Shown here: piece by piece, positions 13,104 to 24,367 of the stretch
Layout: the number at the start of each line of letters is the position of its first letter
How positions within the stretch are numbered: position 1 is the stretch's first letter
Source of the DNA: Anisodus tanguticus
Taxonomy: Eukaryota > Streptophyta > Magnoliopsida > Solanales > Solanaceae
NCBI GenBank assembly: GCA_034509755.1
Contig: CM067555.1
Coordinates: 24,316,142-24,380,141, forward strand
Direction of reading: 5' to 3'
DNA length: 64,000 bases
The notes under the pieces: model-generated
Databases searched by the model: none
The model's input: only the letters and a program-made list of their open reading frames with translations
Told to the model about the DNA's origin: nothing
Program-made: the position numbers and the translations under genes

Positions 13104-13384
13104 ATGGATGGAATCAAATATGTAGTATTTACAGACAAAAATATTCGGTTATTGGGGAAAATCAATATAATTCTAGTGCCAAATCAGGATCAACTATGAT
13201 AGAAATAAATCATTAGGTTGAACTCTTCTTTGGTGTCAAGGTATTAGCTATGAATAGTCATTGACTTCTAGGTAAGAGTAGAAGAATGGGACCTATTATG
13301 GGACATACAATGCATTACAGGCGTATGATCATTACGCTTTAACCGGATTATTCTATTCCACCTCTTAGAAAGAAAAGAACTTAA
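13104..13384 (+). pseudogene. rpl23: rpl23 pseudogene, plastid 50S ribosomal protein L23
   Basis: L23 lines the ribosomal exit tunnel (93 residues in plastids). The start MDGIKY is at 13104 and the end RKKRT plus stop is at 13384. A single-base loss in an A-run near 13160 shifts the frame. In the original frame there are stops at 13214 (TGG to TAG), 13262 (CGA to TGA) and 13340 (CAA to TAA), all C-to-T or G-to-A changes. It sits 18 bp before rpl2, as in the plastid operon. Confidence 0.93.
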
Positions 13385-13402
13385 ACAAAAATACTTAATA
13401 AC

Positions 13403-14553
13403 ATGGCGATACATTTATACAAAACTTCTGCCCCTAGCACACGCAATGGAACCGTAGATAGTCAAGTGAAATCTAATCCACAAAATAATTTGATATGGAC
13501 ATCGTCGTTGTTGTATAAATCGATCACTAATCTAATTTTAGTATCTCTGCAAGATAGATCTCAACAGAAAACTGATGAGTAATGGTAGCAAGTGATTGAG
13601 TTCAGTAGTTCCTCATATAAAATTATTGACTCTAGAGATATAGTAATATGGAGAAGAAAAAATTGTTTCAAGCACCGACATAACCAGAAGCTCCCGCTCT
13701 TTCAAAGAGAGGACAAGTTATTCTCATTTCATTTGACGGTCAAAGGTGAATTGGAAGTTAAGCAGTGGGAATTATAAAGATTCCCCAGGGGGAAAAATAG
13801 AAATGTCTCCTACGTTACCAATAATACGTGGAAGTATAGACGTAATTTCATAGAGTCATTCAGTCTGAATGCTACATGAAGAACATACGCCAGATAATGG
13901 AATAGGAAGACCCAGATTGTAGAAGATCATAAGATGAGTGATTTGGCAGAGTTATATTCATATATATATATCCACCCATGTGGTACTTCATTCTATGATA
14001 TATATAAGATCCATCTGTATAGATATCATCATCTACATTCAGAAAGTTGTATGCTTTGGAAGAAGCTTGTATAGTTTGGGAAGGGGTTTTGATTGATCAA
14101 AAGAAGAATCTACTTCAACCGATATTCCCTTAGGCACAACCATACATAACATAGAAATCACACTTGGAAAGGGTGGAAAATTAGCTAGAGCAGCGGGTGC
14201 TGTAGCGAAACTTATTGCAAAAGAGGGGAAATTAGCCACATTAAAATTACCTTCTAGGGAGTTCCGTTTGATATACAAAAATTGCTTAGTAACAGTCGGA
14301 CAAGTAGGGAATGTTGGGGTGAACCAGAAAAGTTTGGGTAGAGCCGGATCTAAGCGTTGGCTAGGTAAGTGTCCTGTAGTAAGAGGAGTAGTTGTGAACC
14401 ATGTAGACCATCCCCATGAGGGTGGTGAAGAGAGAGCCCCAATTGTTAGGAAAAAAACCCACAAGCCCTTGGGGTTATTCTGCACTTGGAAGAAGAAGTA
14501 GAAAAAAGAATAAATATAGTGATAATTTGATTCTTCATTGCTGTACTAAATAA
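13403..14553 (+). pseudogene. rpl2: rpl2 pseudogene, plastid 50S ribosomal protein L2, with a large deletion
   Basis: L2 (about 274 residues) is needed for peptidyl transfer. The start MAIHLYKTS is at 13403, but only about 30 codons of exon 1 remain before the sequence jumps into the group II intron near 13500. The intron 3' part runs to about 14110. Exon 2 (about 14110-14553) is recognisable through HNIEITLGKGG, LARAAGAVAKLIAKEG, VGNVGVNQKSLGRAGS and VVRGVVVNHVDHPHEGG. The HGGGEGRAP region near the catalytic histidine is altered to HEGGEERAP. Frameshifts are also present. Confidence 0.92.
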
Positions 14554-14617
14554 GAGAGAAAATCGAATTTAATTCTTCATTTTTACAAAAACTTTCAAAA
14601 AAAGTAGGAGTAAGATT

Positions 14618-14893
14618 GTGACACGTTCACTAAAAAATCCCTTTGTAGCCAATCATTTATTTTTAAAAATTGATAAGCTTAATACAAAAGCAGAAAAAGA
14701 AATAATAGTAACTTGGTCCCGGGCATCTACCATTATACCCACAATGATCGGTCATACTATTGCTATCCATAATGGAAAAGAGAATTTGCCTATTTATATA
14801 ACAGATAGTATGGTAGGTCACAAATTGGGAGAATTTGCACCTACATTATATTTTAGAGGACATGCAAAAAGCGATAATAGATATTGTCGTTAA
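14618..14893 (+). CDS. rps19: rps19, intact reading frame of plastid origin, probably silent
   Basis: This encodes plastid 30S protein S19, which forms a complex with S13 at the 16S rRNA 3' domain. The frame is 91 codons, one fewer than the usual 92, with no stop or frameshift. It uses the GTG start typical of plastid rps19. The conserved core IIVTWSRASTIIPTMIGHTIAIHNGK and VGHKLGEFAPTL region are present. In plastomes this gene marks the inverted repeat B/large single-copy boundary. It lacks a recognisable nuclear promoter or transit peptide, and its neighbours are all broken, so expression is unlikely. Short length explains its survival. Confidence 0.85.
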   Translation: MTRSLKNPFVANHLFLKIDKLNTKAEKEIIVTWSRASTIIPTMIGHTIAIHNGKENLPIYITDSMVGHKLGEFAPTLYFRGHAKSDNRYCR

Positions 14894-14945
14894 TATTAAT
14901 AAAAAAATCTAGATGCTTATGATTCAATAGTAGGAGGCATACCTT

Positions 14946-15300
14946 ATTCTAAAGAAGAAAAAAACAAAAGTATATGCTTTAGGTGAACATCTATCCATGT
15001 CTGCTGACAAAGCATGAAGAGTAATTTATCAAATTCGCGGACGTTCCTATGAGGAAACGCTTATAATACTAGAAGTCATGCCCTATCGAGCATGTTATCC
15101 CATTTTGAAATTGGTTTATTCTGCAGCAACAAATGCTAGTTATAATATGGGTTCCAACAAAGCCAATTTAGTCATTAGTAAAGCCGAAGTCAATGGGGGT
15201 ACGACTGTGAAGAAATTGAAACCTCGAGCTCGAGGACGTAGTTTTCCGATAAAAAGATCGACCTGTCATATAACTATTGTAATGAAAGATATATCTTTAC
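14946..15300 (+). pseudogene. rpl22: rpl22 pseudogene, plastid 50S ribosomal protein L22, 3' end lost
   Basis: L22 (155 residues in tobacco) lines the exit tunnel. The start codon is changed to ATT at 14946, followed by LKKKKTKVYALGEH. A stop at 15015 is a CGA to TGA change. The frame then continues well through MPYRACYPILKLVYSAA, VISKAEVNGGTTVKKLKP and CHITIVMKDISL. After that, near 15300, the sequence no longer matches L22, so the last third of the gene is replaced by other DNA. This is the left edge of the rpl22-to-cemA gap. Confidence 0.88.
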
Positions 15301-15646
15301 ATAGAACACTATGTCCTAAGCTAGCAACGAAGCTAGGAACTAAAGCAAATCAACAAGCTAAAAGAAATAAACAAACATGGTCTTCAGCCAAGACCTACAT
15401 ACAAAGCTGAATATAAACACCTTGAATCTTTATGTAACATTTTCCATGCCATGATAAGCACATTACCATAGGTTGATCTACCATTTTTTGAACTCTGAGC
15501 TTATCACCTCGAAGATCGAATTGGAACCTATAGCTCATGGGGATTTTTGCATCAATCTCCCTTTCTTGGAAAAATTCATCCTCGAATTCGTGCCGCCTAA
15601 ATGTAGCAATGAACCTTCATCAACAAGTGTTGATCCAATATTTCCA

Positions 15647-16669
15647 TCATTGGACAATGTAAGAGCCATCTTCTAAACTTTCTAAATACGAATCCGAATA
15701 CAAGACAATTGGTTTTGACTTCTCATGATGTTCATGTTGGATCTCAAATTCCATAAGACATGCTGCCTTGCCATAGGTAGAAGGATGAAACAGTGCACCA
15801 CTCAAGTTTGTGTTAGAGCAAAAGATGGAACCTATACTTGTTTCGTGTTTGATGCTCAATGGCCTTTCATGGCTTGGCACAGGTAGGACTGGGGCTGCAC
15901 AAATCTCCAAGGCTCCAAGGAATCTTGTTGCTCCTCGGCACCATTCATACTTATATTTCCTCATGAGTTTGTTTATAGGGGCAACAAGGTCATAATATCT
16001 CCGCATGAAATGATGAGGAAATGAAGTCGGACTAAGAAAATTATTTGTCATAACTATGCATGCAGGCTCGGTACATCTTTGGCTAGATTTCATCGTGGCT
16101 AGATTAGCACACAAGACCTCGGATGATGTGGTGTGATCTATGGACCGTGGTACCATCTTGTGCATGAGGATCATGGAAGAGTTTGGAATGTTGCACAACT
16201 CAAATGGCCTCACAAGTTCTTCACACAAATCATGCTCGATTTTAAAGGCCAATATCTTGCAAGGATGGCATGCTCTTGGAATTTGATTGTACCTTCCTTC
16301 CTTAAGTATAGTTAAGCGCAATTATTCAAACATAAGACAAGTTAAGTGTCTCCACAGGACCAAGGGCCCCATGATGAACAAGTCCTTACACGAAAGCAGT
16401 GGACTAAAGAGAGCAATGGACTTTTGGTCTTGAATTAGGATGGGACCAACGCCGATTCCTCTAGCATCATGTTCAATTTTAATTAGTTGATACATGGTCG
16501 AAATATGGGCAGTAGGGGAATAATAGTTTCTGATGAAATGTGGATATGAAGAAACTGAGAGATGTAAGCTTCTTACCGCACTTGCATTTATACATTCGGA
16601 CCCATCTTGGGTGGTAACACAAGTGTGCCACTTGTCATGTTCTTTTGACACCAACAAGTCGTGCACCAT
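15647..16669 (-). pseudogene. Gypsy reverse transcriptase/RNase H remnant
   Basis: Two reading frames cover the end of RT and the RNase H region. In 15647-16321 the stretch FMRRYYDLVAPINKLMRKYKYEW, then APVL and SHERPLSI, fits the connection between RT and RNase H in plant Ty3/gypsy elements. In 16322-16669 the stretch GIGVGPILIQDQKSIALFS fits the gypsy RNase H pattern GVGAVLSQ...IAFFS. Frames are shifted and rearranged. No RT YVDD-type active site was recognised, so the element is dead. Confidence 0.65.
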
Positions 16670-17212
16670 ATACGGCCTAAAGTCCTTTTGGACAAGGCCC
16701 TCGCCTAGTTTTTCTTACACGCATTGTTGTACATCATTAGTCATTTACGGATTGTGTTTGCAAGCTTGTTGATCGGGCAAATAACCTCTCGTAATTAAAC
16801 CAAGAGTATTTTCAATTCTTTCCATTGGTGATGGTCCGGTTGCAAACTCAAAAAGCTCTTTCGACCTCGACATAGGAATGGTGCACGGACTAGGGCTCGT
16901 TTGGCTTTTTCCCACCAATTCTTGTTCTTGTCATCCATAGTCTTGGTGAGTAGACAATGAACTCCTTGAAAATAAATCAAGGGATAGTTCACCATATTCC
17001 GTAGGTAGTGTTCCGGATGCAACGTCATTCGGGAGTTCCTTCACGTCGGCAATTTCTACAAATTCCATAATGTTCTCTCTGTCCTTGCACGCCAATGAAT
17101 CTATAGGACTCCCCTTCTTGGATTCTTCTTGTACCCTTCGTGCATCAAGTAGTAGGGCCTTGGCTTCACGCTTATTTGCACGTCGGATTCTCAAGTTCTT
17201 CACCTCACCAGG

Positions 17213-17629
17213 TCACATCGGCACTAGTCGGATTTTCTTACCATGTTTCCGAAAGGAATAAGTATTCCTTCCTTCATCATGTTGTGCCTTCGTGTCAAGT
17301 TGCCATATTTTCCCCAATAAAATATGACATGCATCCATAGGGAGGATGTCACACCATACCTTATCTTCGTATGTTCCAATCCGTAAGCTAACAAGAGTTT
17401 GTTTCACTACTCTTAGTCTTTCGTATTGGTTTAGCCATTGAAGATCATATGGCTTCGGATGATTGAGGGTGGGTAATTTTATCTTGTCCACCATTTCCAT
17501 GTAGGCCAAGTTGACATTACTTCTCCCGTCAATAATCACATTGCACACTTTATTAATTATATTACAACGCATGTAAGAGTTGTTCCCTTTGTGTCTCCTT
17601 AGGTGTTTCGTGTGGAACCTCCAACTCAC
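17213..17629 (-). pseudogene. Gypsy aspartic protease domain, catalytic motif lost
   Basis: This 138-codon frame matches the retroviral-type protease of plant Ty3/gypsy polyproteins. It has a CNVIID...LAYMEMVDKIKLPT region, HPKPYDLQWL and CDILPMDACHILLGKIWQLD, then an N-x-YSFRKHGKKI stretch. The active-site triad D(S/T)G is altered to DGR at VIIDGRSN, so it could not cleave. It is the best preserved part of the element. Confidence 0.8.
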
Positions 17630-18074
17630 ATTGGAGTACCAAGACCTTCATGCTTTGGGCTGTTTGGTTTAGGTCTTGATTTGGTGTTGTTCTTTATGGA
17701 ATACCCGGCAAGTTCCTTTCTCAAGGCTTGCACATGTTTCGCAACTAACTCGAACATAACCCTCCTAAGTTCCTCGTTCGTGTTAGCCATAGTGTTCTTG
17801 CGTGGGATGGGAACGCTTACCAATATGATGTATGTATGGAGGGGTTTGAGTTGGTAAGTGGCTCGGGTATTGCTCAAATTCGGGTTGACCCGAAATTAGG
17901 CAAGAAATGTGGGTTTCTCGGGTTCTCGGTAAGCCGAGATAGGGGGTATTTGGCGATGGTTTCGGATAAATGGAGAAGGTGTCGGGTCAAGGCACTTTGT
18001 GTGGTAGTATGAGGGTTGGGATAGTGGTCGGGATTCGGTAGTTTAGTGGTGGTAGGGTCGCGGCACAAAGCCAA
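17626..18074 (-). pseudogene. Gypsy gag remnant
   Basis: Two short frames (17626-17877 and 17874-18074) precede the protease on the same strand. They are proline/threonine-rich and without a clear zinc knuckle. The first resembles part of the translated left flank (about 1240-1400), which suggests the same element family. Confidence 0.45.
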
Positions 18075-18861
18075 AACAATGAGGTTCTTGATTTCTCGGG
18101 TAAGATGGATAATGGGATGGTTGAAGGCCGATTCAGGTGGGATGGCTTGAAGGCGTGTTAAGGAGATTTGGGAATGTGTCTCGGGGGCCTTGAGGGTAGG
18201 TCTCTAGTATAATTCCCTAGCCACGATTTTGCTATTTGCTGGAATAATCTAGGAATAATAAAGGATGAATCTTCCCGATGGTTAGAAATAGAAAGAGTAA
18301 ATATGATTTTCAATACTTTGCTTATGTACAACTACAAAGTATCAAGCATTCTAATTGGATAAGATTAATATCAATGGATCCTTTACCAGTTATTCATTGC
18401 ATGATAAATAACTACAAGTGACAGAGACATACAATTTAAATAACGGAAAATCCAATATTTAAAAATTGTATCAAGAATGACTGGAAAGGTGGAAACAAGA
18501 CCAGATATAATTTGATCATTATGAACAAATCCAAAATATTTATAGATAGAGCCAATCTTTAATTCCCAATCGTGGGGTGAATGGAATCCAATACATACAT
18601 CTGTTAATAAAAGAATAGAAAAAGCTTTTACTGTGTCACTTAAGTTATATAGGAATTCGTGAGCCCAAGTGTTAAAAATAACAAAGTTTTTCATTACCCA
18701 AAATTGAATACCCGCTTAGAATAATAAAACATATTATATTTGTCGAGAAGTGCAAAATCGTATGGATACGATTCTCATTTTGTATGTTGATTAATTGGAT
18801 CTTTTCTTTAGGAATTCCTATCCCAAACTCTTAGAGATGTGTTTCCGATTATTCCTTGATA

Positions 18862-18866
18862 ATTTC
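18862..18866. repeat. Target-site duplication ATTTC, left copy (copia element 1)
   Basis: ATTTC flanks the left LTR. The same five bases follow the right LTR at 23563-23567 and continue into cemA. Confidence 0.88.
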
Positions 18867-19053
18867 TAATAGAATATTTCCCAATATTCTTTTTCATTAA
18901 TTGTATTAATTGTATATCTCCTATTTTACGTAGAATTATAATCTTTTTGTAATTAGGATAATTAGTTACCTAGTTTGTATCAAAGTAACTATTTTTGTAA
19001 CCTTATTATATTGTAAATCATTCATCAATAAAATGAAGGAACATATTCCTTTA
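18867..19053 (+). repeat. Copia element 1, left LTR
   Basis: It pairs with 23375-23562, sharing the TAATAGAATATTTCCC start and the CATATTCCTTTA end. Confidence 0.92.
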
Positions 19054-19066
19054 TGGTATCAGTAGC
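19054..19066 (+). other. Primer binding site of copia element 1
   Basis: TGGTATCAGTAGCC starts directly after the LTR and resembles the initiator-methionine tRNA site TGGTATCAGAGCC used by plant copia elements. Confidence 0.85.
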
Positions 19067-19257
19067 CTAAAACTACAAACCCTACCTTAGTCGCCGATAC
19101 ACCTTCTCGGCCACCACCATTTTTCCACGTTGGCACCTAGCCCACGTCGGTACCCTAGTCGCCGACCTCTCTTGGCCGAGCCCTCTCTTTTCCCCACGAT
19201 GGAACCCTAGTTTTTTTTTCCATTCTCCCTCCATCTTTCTCCTAAATATCATATTCC

Positions 19258-22200
19258 ATGGCTGACAAAACCAAATTTCATATGGCACGTGCTGTAAACA
19301 ACATTAAAAACTTCTTCCCTGTGACTTATGAGATGGAAAAGGGTCAATACTCTTCGTGGGTAGAGATTTTTAAGATCCTTGTCGTGTTTATGAAGTTATC
19401 TATCATATCATCCCTCCCACGCCAAAGTCCATAGACGTACCATTGGCTTCGACTTCTGATGATGCACTAAGGTCTCATTTAGACACAGTCGTCCTCCAGT
19501 GGATATACGAAACGATATCTAATGATCTGTTGCACACCGTCATTGAGACTGATGCCATTGCCCACCAAATGTGGGAATGTTTGGACAGTATTTTCCATGA
19601 CAAAAAAACTCAACGAGCGTTATACCTTAAAATTTAATTCAAGGACGTTCATCACGATGATTTCCCAAACGTGGGCCTATTGTCAAAATGCTTTCCGACC
19701 AACTCTCCAACGTCGGTGCACTAGTCACTAATCAGCAATTGGTTATGCAACTTGTTGCAGGTTTGAACGAATCCTATGATGGCATTGCCACCATATTTCG
19801 GCAATGCACGCTGTTACCTCCGTTTTATGAGGCCCGTTTGAAACTCATCCTTGAGGAAACCCGAAAAATCAAGCGCAGCACCACTCAAGCTAGCATTGCT
19901 GACGCCGCTCTCAACACCATTGTTAGGCCCTCCACCGATGGTAGGGCCTCCCGATCCGGCTACTAGAATCTTCGGCCAAAGGACTCGCAACAGTACGCTT
20001 CCTCCCATAACAACCGCCAGAGCATGCAGTCCAGCAAGGGCCGCGGTGGAAGAAATTCCAGCAACAACAACCAGCAGCGACCATGGCAGTGGTAGCAGCC
20101 TCCGCCGTGGGCTGCCTACCCGCCATAGGCCAAATAGGCCCTACCGTTATGGGCCTCCCCTCCTTGCTCGTTTATGACATCCTCGTTACTCCAACTCAAA
20201 ATCGACAGGCCCAACCTGGCATACATAGCCTATGTCCACAAAAGGCTTACACAACACAGGCCCCCCGCCATCGACTTATGCACCGATTGACGTTGAGGCA
20301 ACTAGGAGCATAATGTCACTCAACACTCTACACAAAAATTGGTATATGGACACAGGTGCCACATCTCACATGACGGCATCACAAGGTACTCTCTCGTCTT
20401 ATTCTAATTTGAGTAATTAAATCATAATATTATTGTTGGTAGTGGACAAGGCATTCCCATCCGTGGTTATGGTCATTCCTCCTTATCCCCACCATATCCA
20501 CCACTAATCTTAAAAAATGTCCTCCATGCCCCTAAAGGCATTAAGAATCTAATCTCCATGCGACATTTCACAACTAACAATTGGGTTCCCTTGACTTTGA
20601 TACTTTTTGTTTTACTGTAAATGATTTTATGATAGGGAGACGAATAATAAGATATGACAACACCGGAGATCTCTACCCTATTTCAAACGCCGTCAACAAT
20701 CCAGCCTCAGTTCCCACAACATTTGCTGCTCTGGTATCTTCCTAATGGCATTATAGGTTAGGACATCCGGGAGAATCTGGTTTACGCTCCCTTAGGAAAA
20801 ATAATTTTATTAATTTCAACCGTATTTCTAGGACTCTTATATGTGAATCTTGCATTTTTGGGAAACATGTCAAATTACCATTTTCTGCATCCACAAATTA
20901 TACTTTAATGCCTTTCGATATCATACATAGTGATTTGTGGACATCCCATATTTTAAGTACGGCTGGCCATCGATATTTTGTGTTGTTTTTGGATGATTAT
21001 TCAAACTTACTATGGACTTTTCCAATTGGAAATAAATCCCAGTTCTACCCCATTTTTTCTTCATTTAGTCCTTTCATAAAAACACAATTTGAAAATAGCA
21101 TTAAATGTTTTCAATATGAAAATGACAGTGAATTCGATAATAACCAATTCAAACAATTTTTCTCCAAAAACGGTCTTACCTATCATTTTCATGTCCCCAC
21201 ACATCCTCCCAAAATGGTAAAGTCGAATGGAAAATCTGAACCATGAACAACCTCATTCGTGCCCTACATGCTCACGCCTCAATTCCCATCAATTCTAGCA
21301 TTACGCACTCTCCATGGCCACCTATCTCCTAAACATAATCCCAAACAAGTCTCTAGCTCAACGGTCGCCCACCTACGTTTTGTTTCATAGGAAACCCTCC
21401 TACCAACACATGAGTATTTTTGGATGTCTTTGTTACCCTCTTCATCCGACTACTTACAAAATCCAACCCCGGTCATTCCCGTGTGTGTTTCTGGGTTATC
21501 CTGCCAATCATTATGGTTACTCGTGCTATGACTTGTCGAGCCGTAAAATTATTATTTCACATCATGTCGTATTTGATGAGTCTCAATTCCCTTTTGCCTC
21601 TCTACATTCGCCACCTCGACATTCCTACAACTTCTTAGATGATGGCCTAAACCCTCTTCTAATTAACCATTTACATAGTTCGCCGTCTAAGACCCCGGCA
21701 CCCACCACCACCTCAGCTAGTCCGGGACTAGATACCCACCCGATTCTACGGACGGTGGCCCAGAACAGGGGAAGGGATAACTGAAATGGAAAGGTTAAAC
21801 AACCTTTAGGTTTATGAATTTCATGCATAGCACGGGTTTCCATGGTTTGAGAGTGTGTATCGTGGTGCGGGATGGGATTGGGGGTTTGTCATGGGACTGC
21901 AGAGAAGAAGATAAAAGGGAGGGGTAATGGTATTCGCTAGCCGAACCTTAGTTTGCCAAGAGGTGGCTACAGAATCATCTAGTACCCCATCCACCTGATG
22001 CTAACATTATTTGTTATATGTGGATTTTTAGACATAAAAAGAAATCTGATGGTTCTTTTGAGAGGTTCAAGGCTCGTTTTATAGGTGATGGAAGGTCTTA
22101 ACATGTGGGAGTGGACTGTGATGAAACGTTCAGCCCGATCATAAAACCCGCAACCATCCGAACCGTCCTCGCATTACCATATCCAAATCTTAGCCCATTC

Positions 22201-23322
22201 ATCAGCTTGATGTCAAGAATGCCTTCTTACATGGGGATCTTTATGAAACTGTATATATGCATCAGCCTATGTGTTTCAAGAATCCTATTCATCTAGATTA
22301 TGTGTGTCTGTTGCGGAAATTGCTCTATGGACTGAAACATGCTCCTCAAGTATGGTACCAGTGGTTCACCGATTATGTCTCCTCTATCAATTTTACACAC
22401 AGCAGATCTGATCATTCTCTTTTCATCTACAACAAGGGTACATACATGGTTTACCTATTATTATTTGTTGAAGACATCATCTGATGCTCTCCGCCCATCC
22501 ATTATGTCTCTCATTTCCTCTGAGTTTGCTATGAAAGATCTGGGGGCCCTAAGTTATTTCTTGTTCATCTTTGTCACTTGACATTCTGGTGGACTATTTC
22601 TATGTCGAGGAAGTATTCTGAAGAGATCTTTGACCGTGCATGCATGACATCTTGCAAACCATCCTATACGCTTATAGACACCAATTAAAAGCTCAGCGTT
22701 GATTCCGACCTGACTCACTATCGTAGCCTGACTGGAGTGACCAGACATATCCTACGTCATGCAACAAATTTGCGTGCACATGCACAGTCTAACATAAGCA
22801 CATATGCATTCCCTGAAACATATTTTACTATACGTCCAAGGTACACTTCACCTCAGATTACATCTATACAGGTCTTCGCTCACTGGTCTCACTGCTTATT
22901 CTGATGTTGACGGGGGTGGATGTCCTGACACCCCACGCTCCATGTCTGGTTATTGCATTTTCCTCAGAGATAACCTATTGTCTTGGTCTTCCAAAAAGCA
23001 ACCTACACTAACCCAATCCAGTGCAGAAGCAAAATATAGAGGTGTTGCCAATCTCGTCTTTGAGTCTTGTTGGATCCGTAACCTTCTACTTGAGCTTCAC
23101 TACCCGATTCAAAAGTCAACACTGGTCTACAGTGATAATATTAGTGCGATATATCTTTCCGGCAATCCCGTCCAATATCAGCGCACTAAACACATTGAGA
23201 TGGACATTCATTTCGTTCGCAAAAAAGTGGCTCGTGGTCAAGTTCGTGTCCTTCATGTTCCTTCCAGATATCAGATTGCCCAAGATCTTCACCAAAGGAC
23301 TTCCGCGCATACAATTTGATGA
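19258..23322 (+). pseudogene. Copia element 1 gag-pol remnant
   Basis: The frame starts with MADKTKFHMAR at 19258. Gag covers about 19258-19960 (QWIYETISNDLLHTV region). Protease is near 20337-20400 with an intact DTGATSH motif. GAG_pre-integrase lies at about 20660-20905 and integrase at 20908-21640 (DIIHSDLW with the first catalytic Asp kept, then the VFLGYPANHYGYSCYDL region). RT spans about 21960-22590, where the YVDD active site is changed to FVED at about 22465. RNase H is at 22804-23322 (GGGCPDTPRSMSGYC, SSAEAKYRG and TKHIEMDIHFVR). Several frameshifts and stops break the frame. I place it in the Ale/Retrofit-like group by similarity (inference). Confidence 0.9.
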
Positions 23323-23374
23323 TTTTCGAGCCAGTCTCAGTGTTCGAGAACCTTCCGCTCCGACTGCGGGTGTG

Positions 23375-23562
23375 TAATAGAATATTTCCCAATATTATTT
23401 TTCATTAAGTGTATTAATTGTATATCTCTTATTTTACATAGAATTATAATCATTTTGTAATTAGGATAATTAGTTACCCAGTTTGTATCAAAGTAAATAT
23501 TTTTGTAACCTTATATATATTATAAATTATTCATCAATAAAATCAAGGAACATATTCCTTTA
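23375..23562 (+). repeat. Copia element 1, right LTR
   Basis: It pairs with 18867-19053. ATTTC follows at 23563-23567, then cemA coding sequence resumes. Confidence 0.92.
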
Positions 23563-23785
23563 ATTTCATCCAAGAAGAGGAGTTCCTTTAATTCTATGAT
23601 TTTTTCTAGAAGACTCTTTTCTTGAATAATATTCAAAAACAATTCAAATTTCCCAGTATTCCACCAATTAGTAACCCAAGATTTCATACATTTATTAACT
23701 GAGAAATAAATCCACTAGGGAAAAAATACTATAGATGTAAGATAGAAAAGAGGAGTGAATGCTTTCTTTTTTGCCTTTTTTCATC

Positions 23786-24367
23786 TGTGAATTGTTAATC
23801 AACCCATTCGTACACTCATGCGATCGAATATTTCTTACACACATGAGTTTTATACAAGGTATCGAACTTATGAATCTATTTTTTTATTTTGTGGTTAGTC
23901 TTTCAATCTAGAAAGAATACAGAAATAGGCTAAGAATTCACTTCGAATGAAGAAATTCAGAATATTGTTTCCTGATATCTCAATTGGTCAAATTAGAAAT
24001 CAAGTGTCTCCTTTCGATGAATGATTGAAATAAAACAAATGACTATCAAAAGAGAAATTGGCGAGTTCTCATTATTTAATTAGTAAATCCAATTTTTGTT
24101 CATTAAAGAATACGAAAGAAAGAATTTTAAATTTACAAGATACGATCTATCTGGATCTAAAGTGTCAATTCCAACAAATATTGAACTAAAAAAATTTATT
24201 GATTTTGAAATGGTTTGCCATTTGAGATGAATCTATTATTTTGATTTGTTATTTGTTATTGAATTGAGTGGGTTTGCATACACATAAAGACCATAAAAAG
24301 AGTTTCATTTTATGGTTCTTTCATATACGTTTTCTTTAATTGAATGAACGTTCTGATTCTAAATTTC
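23786..24367. other. cemA to ycf4 spacer
   Basis: AT-rich plastid spacer. No gene was seen in it. Confidence 0.7.

Larger units (their letters stand above)
15301..18229 (-). mobile_element. Degenerate Ty3/gypsy retrotransposon fragment at a plastid deletion junction
   Basis: On the minus strand the order is gag-like sequence (about 18075-17630), aspartic protease (17629-17213), and RT/RNase H remnants (about 16670-15650). No LTRs were recognised at either end and no target duplication was found. It lies exactly where the plastid genes rps3 through petA should be, between rpl22 (ends about 15300) and cemA (spacer resumes near 18230). It could have inserted before the deletion, or it could be filler captured when the break was repaired. 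Confidence 0.8.
18867..23562 (+). mobile_element. Copia element 1, complete LTR retrotransposon inserted in cemA
   Basis: The element is 4,696 bp with LTRs of 187 and 188 bp, 5-bp target duplication ATTTC and a primer binding site just after the left LTR. It has gag, protease, integrase, RT and RNase H remnants in Ty1/copia order. The LTR termini read TA...TA rather than TG...CA as annotated here. By eye the LTRs differ at about a dozen positions (near 6 percent), so it is old. All domains carry frameshifts or stops, so it is no longer autonomous. Confidence 0.93.
18383..23785 (-). pseudogene. cemA: cemA pseudogene, split by a copia element
   Basis: CemA (229 residues) is an inner-envelope protein affecting proton and inorganic carbon transport. 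Its 5' part lies at about 23568-23785 (KKKAFTPLFYL and NIIQEKSLLEK-type text) and its 3' part at 18383-18866 (HEFLYNLSDTVKAFSILLLTD and HNDQIISGLVSTFPVIL). A copia retrotransposon at 18867-23562 separates them, with ATTTC on both sides. The 5' end is also frameshifted around an A-run, and the usual MND end reads MNNW. Order cemA-ycf4-psaI on the minus strand is as in the inverted plastome. Confidence 0.92.
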
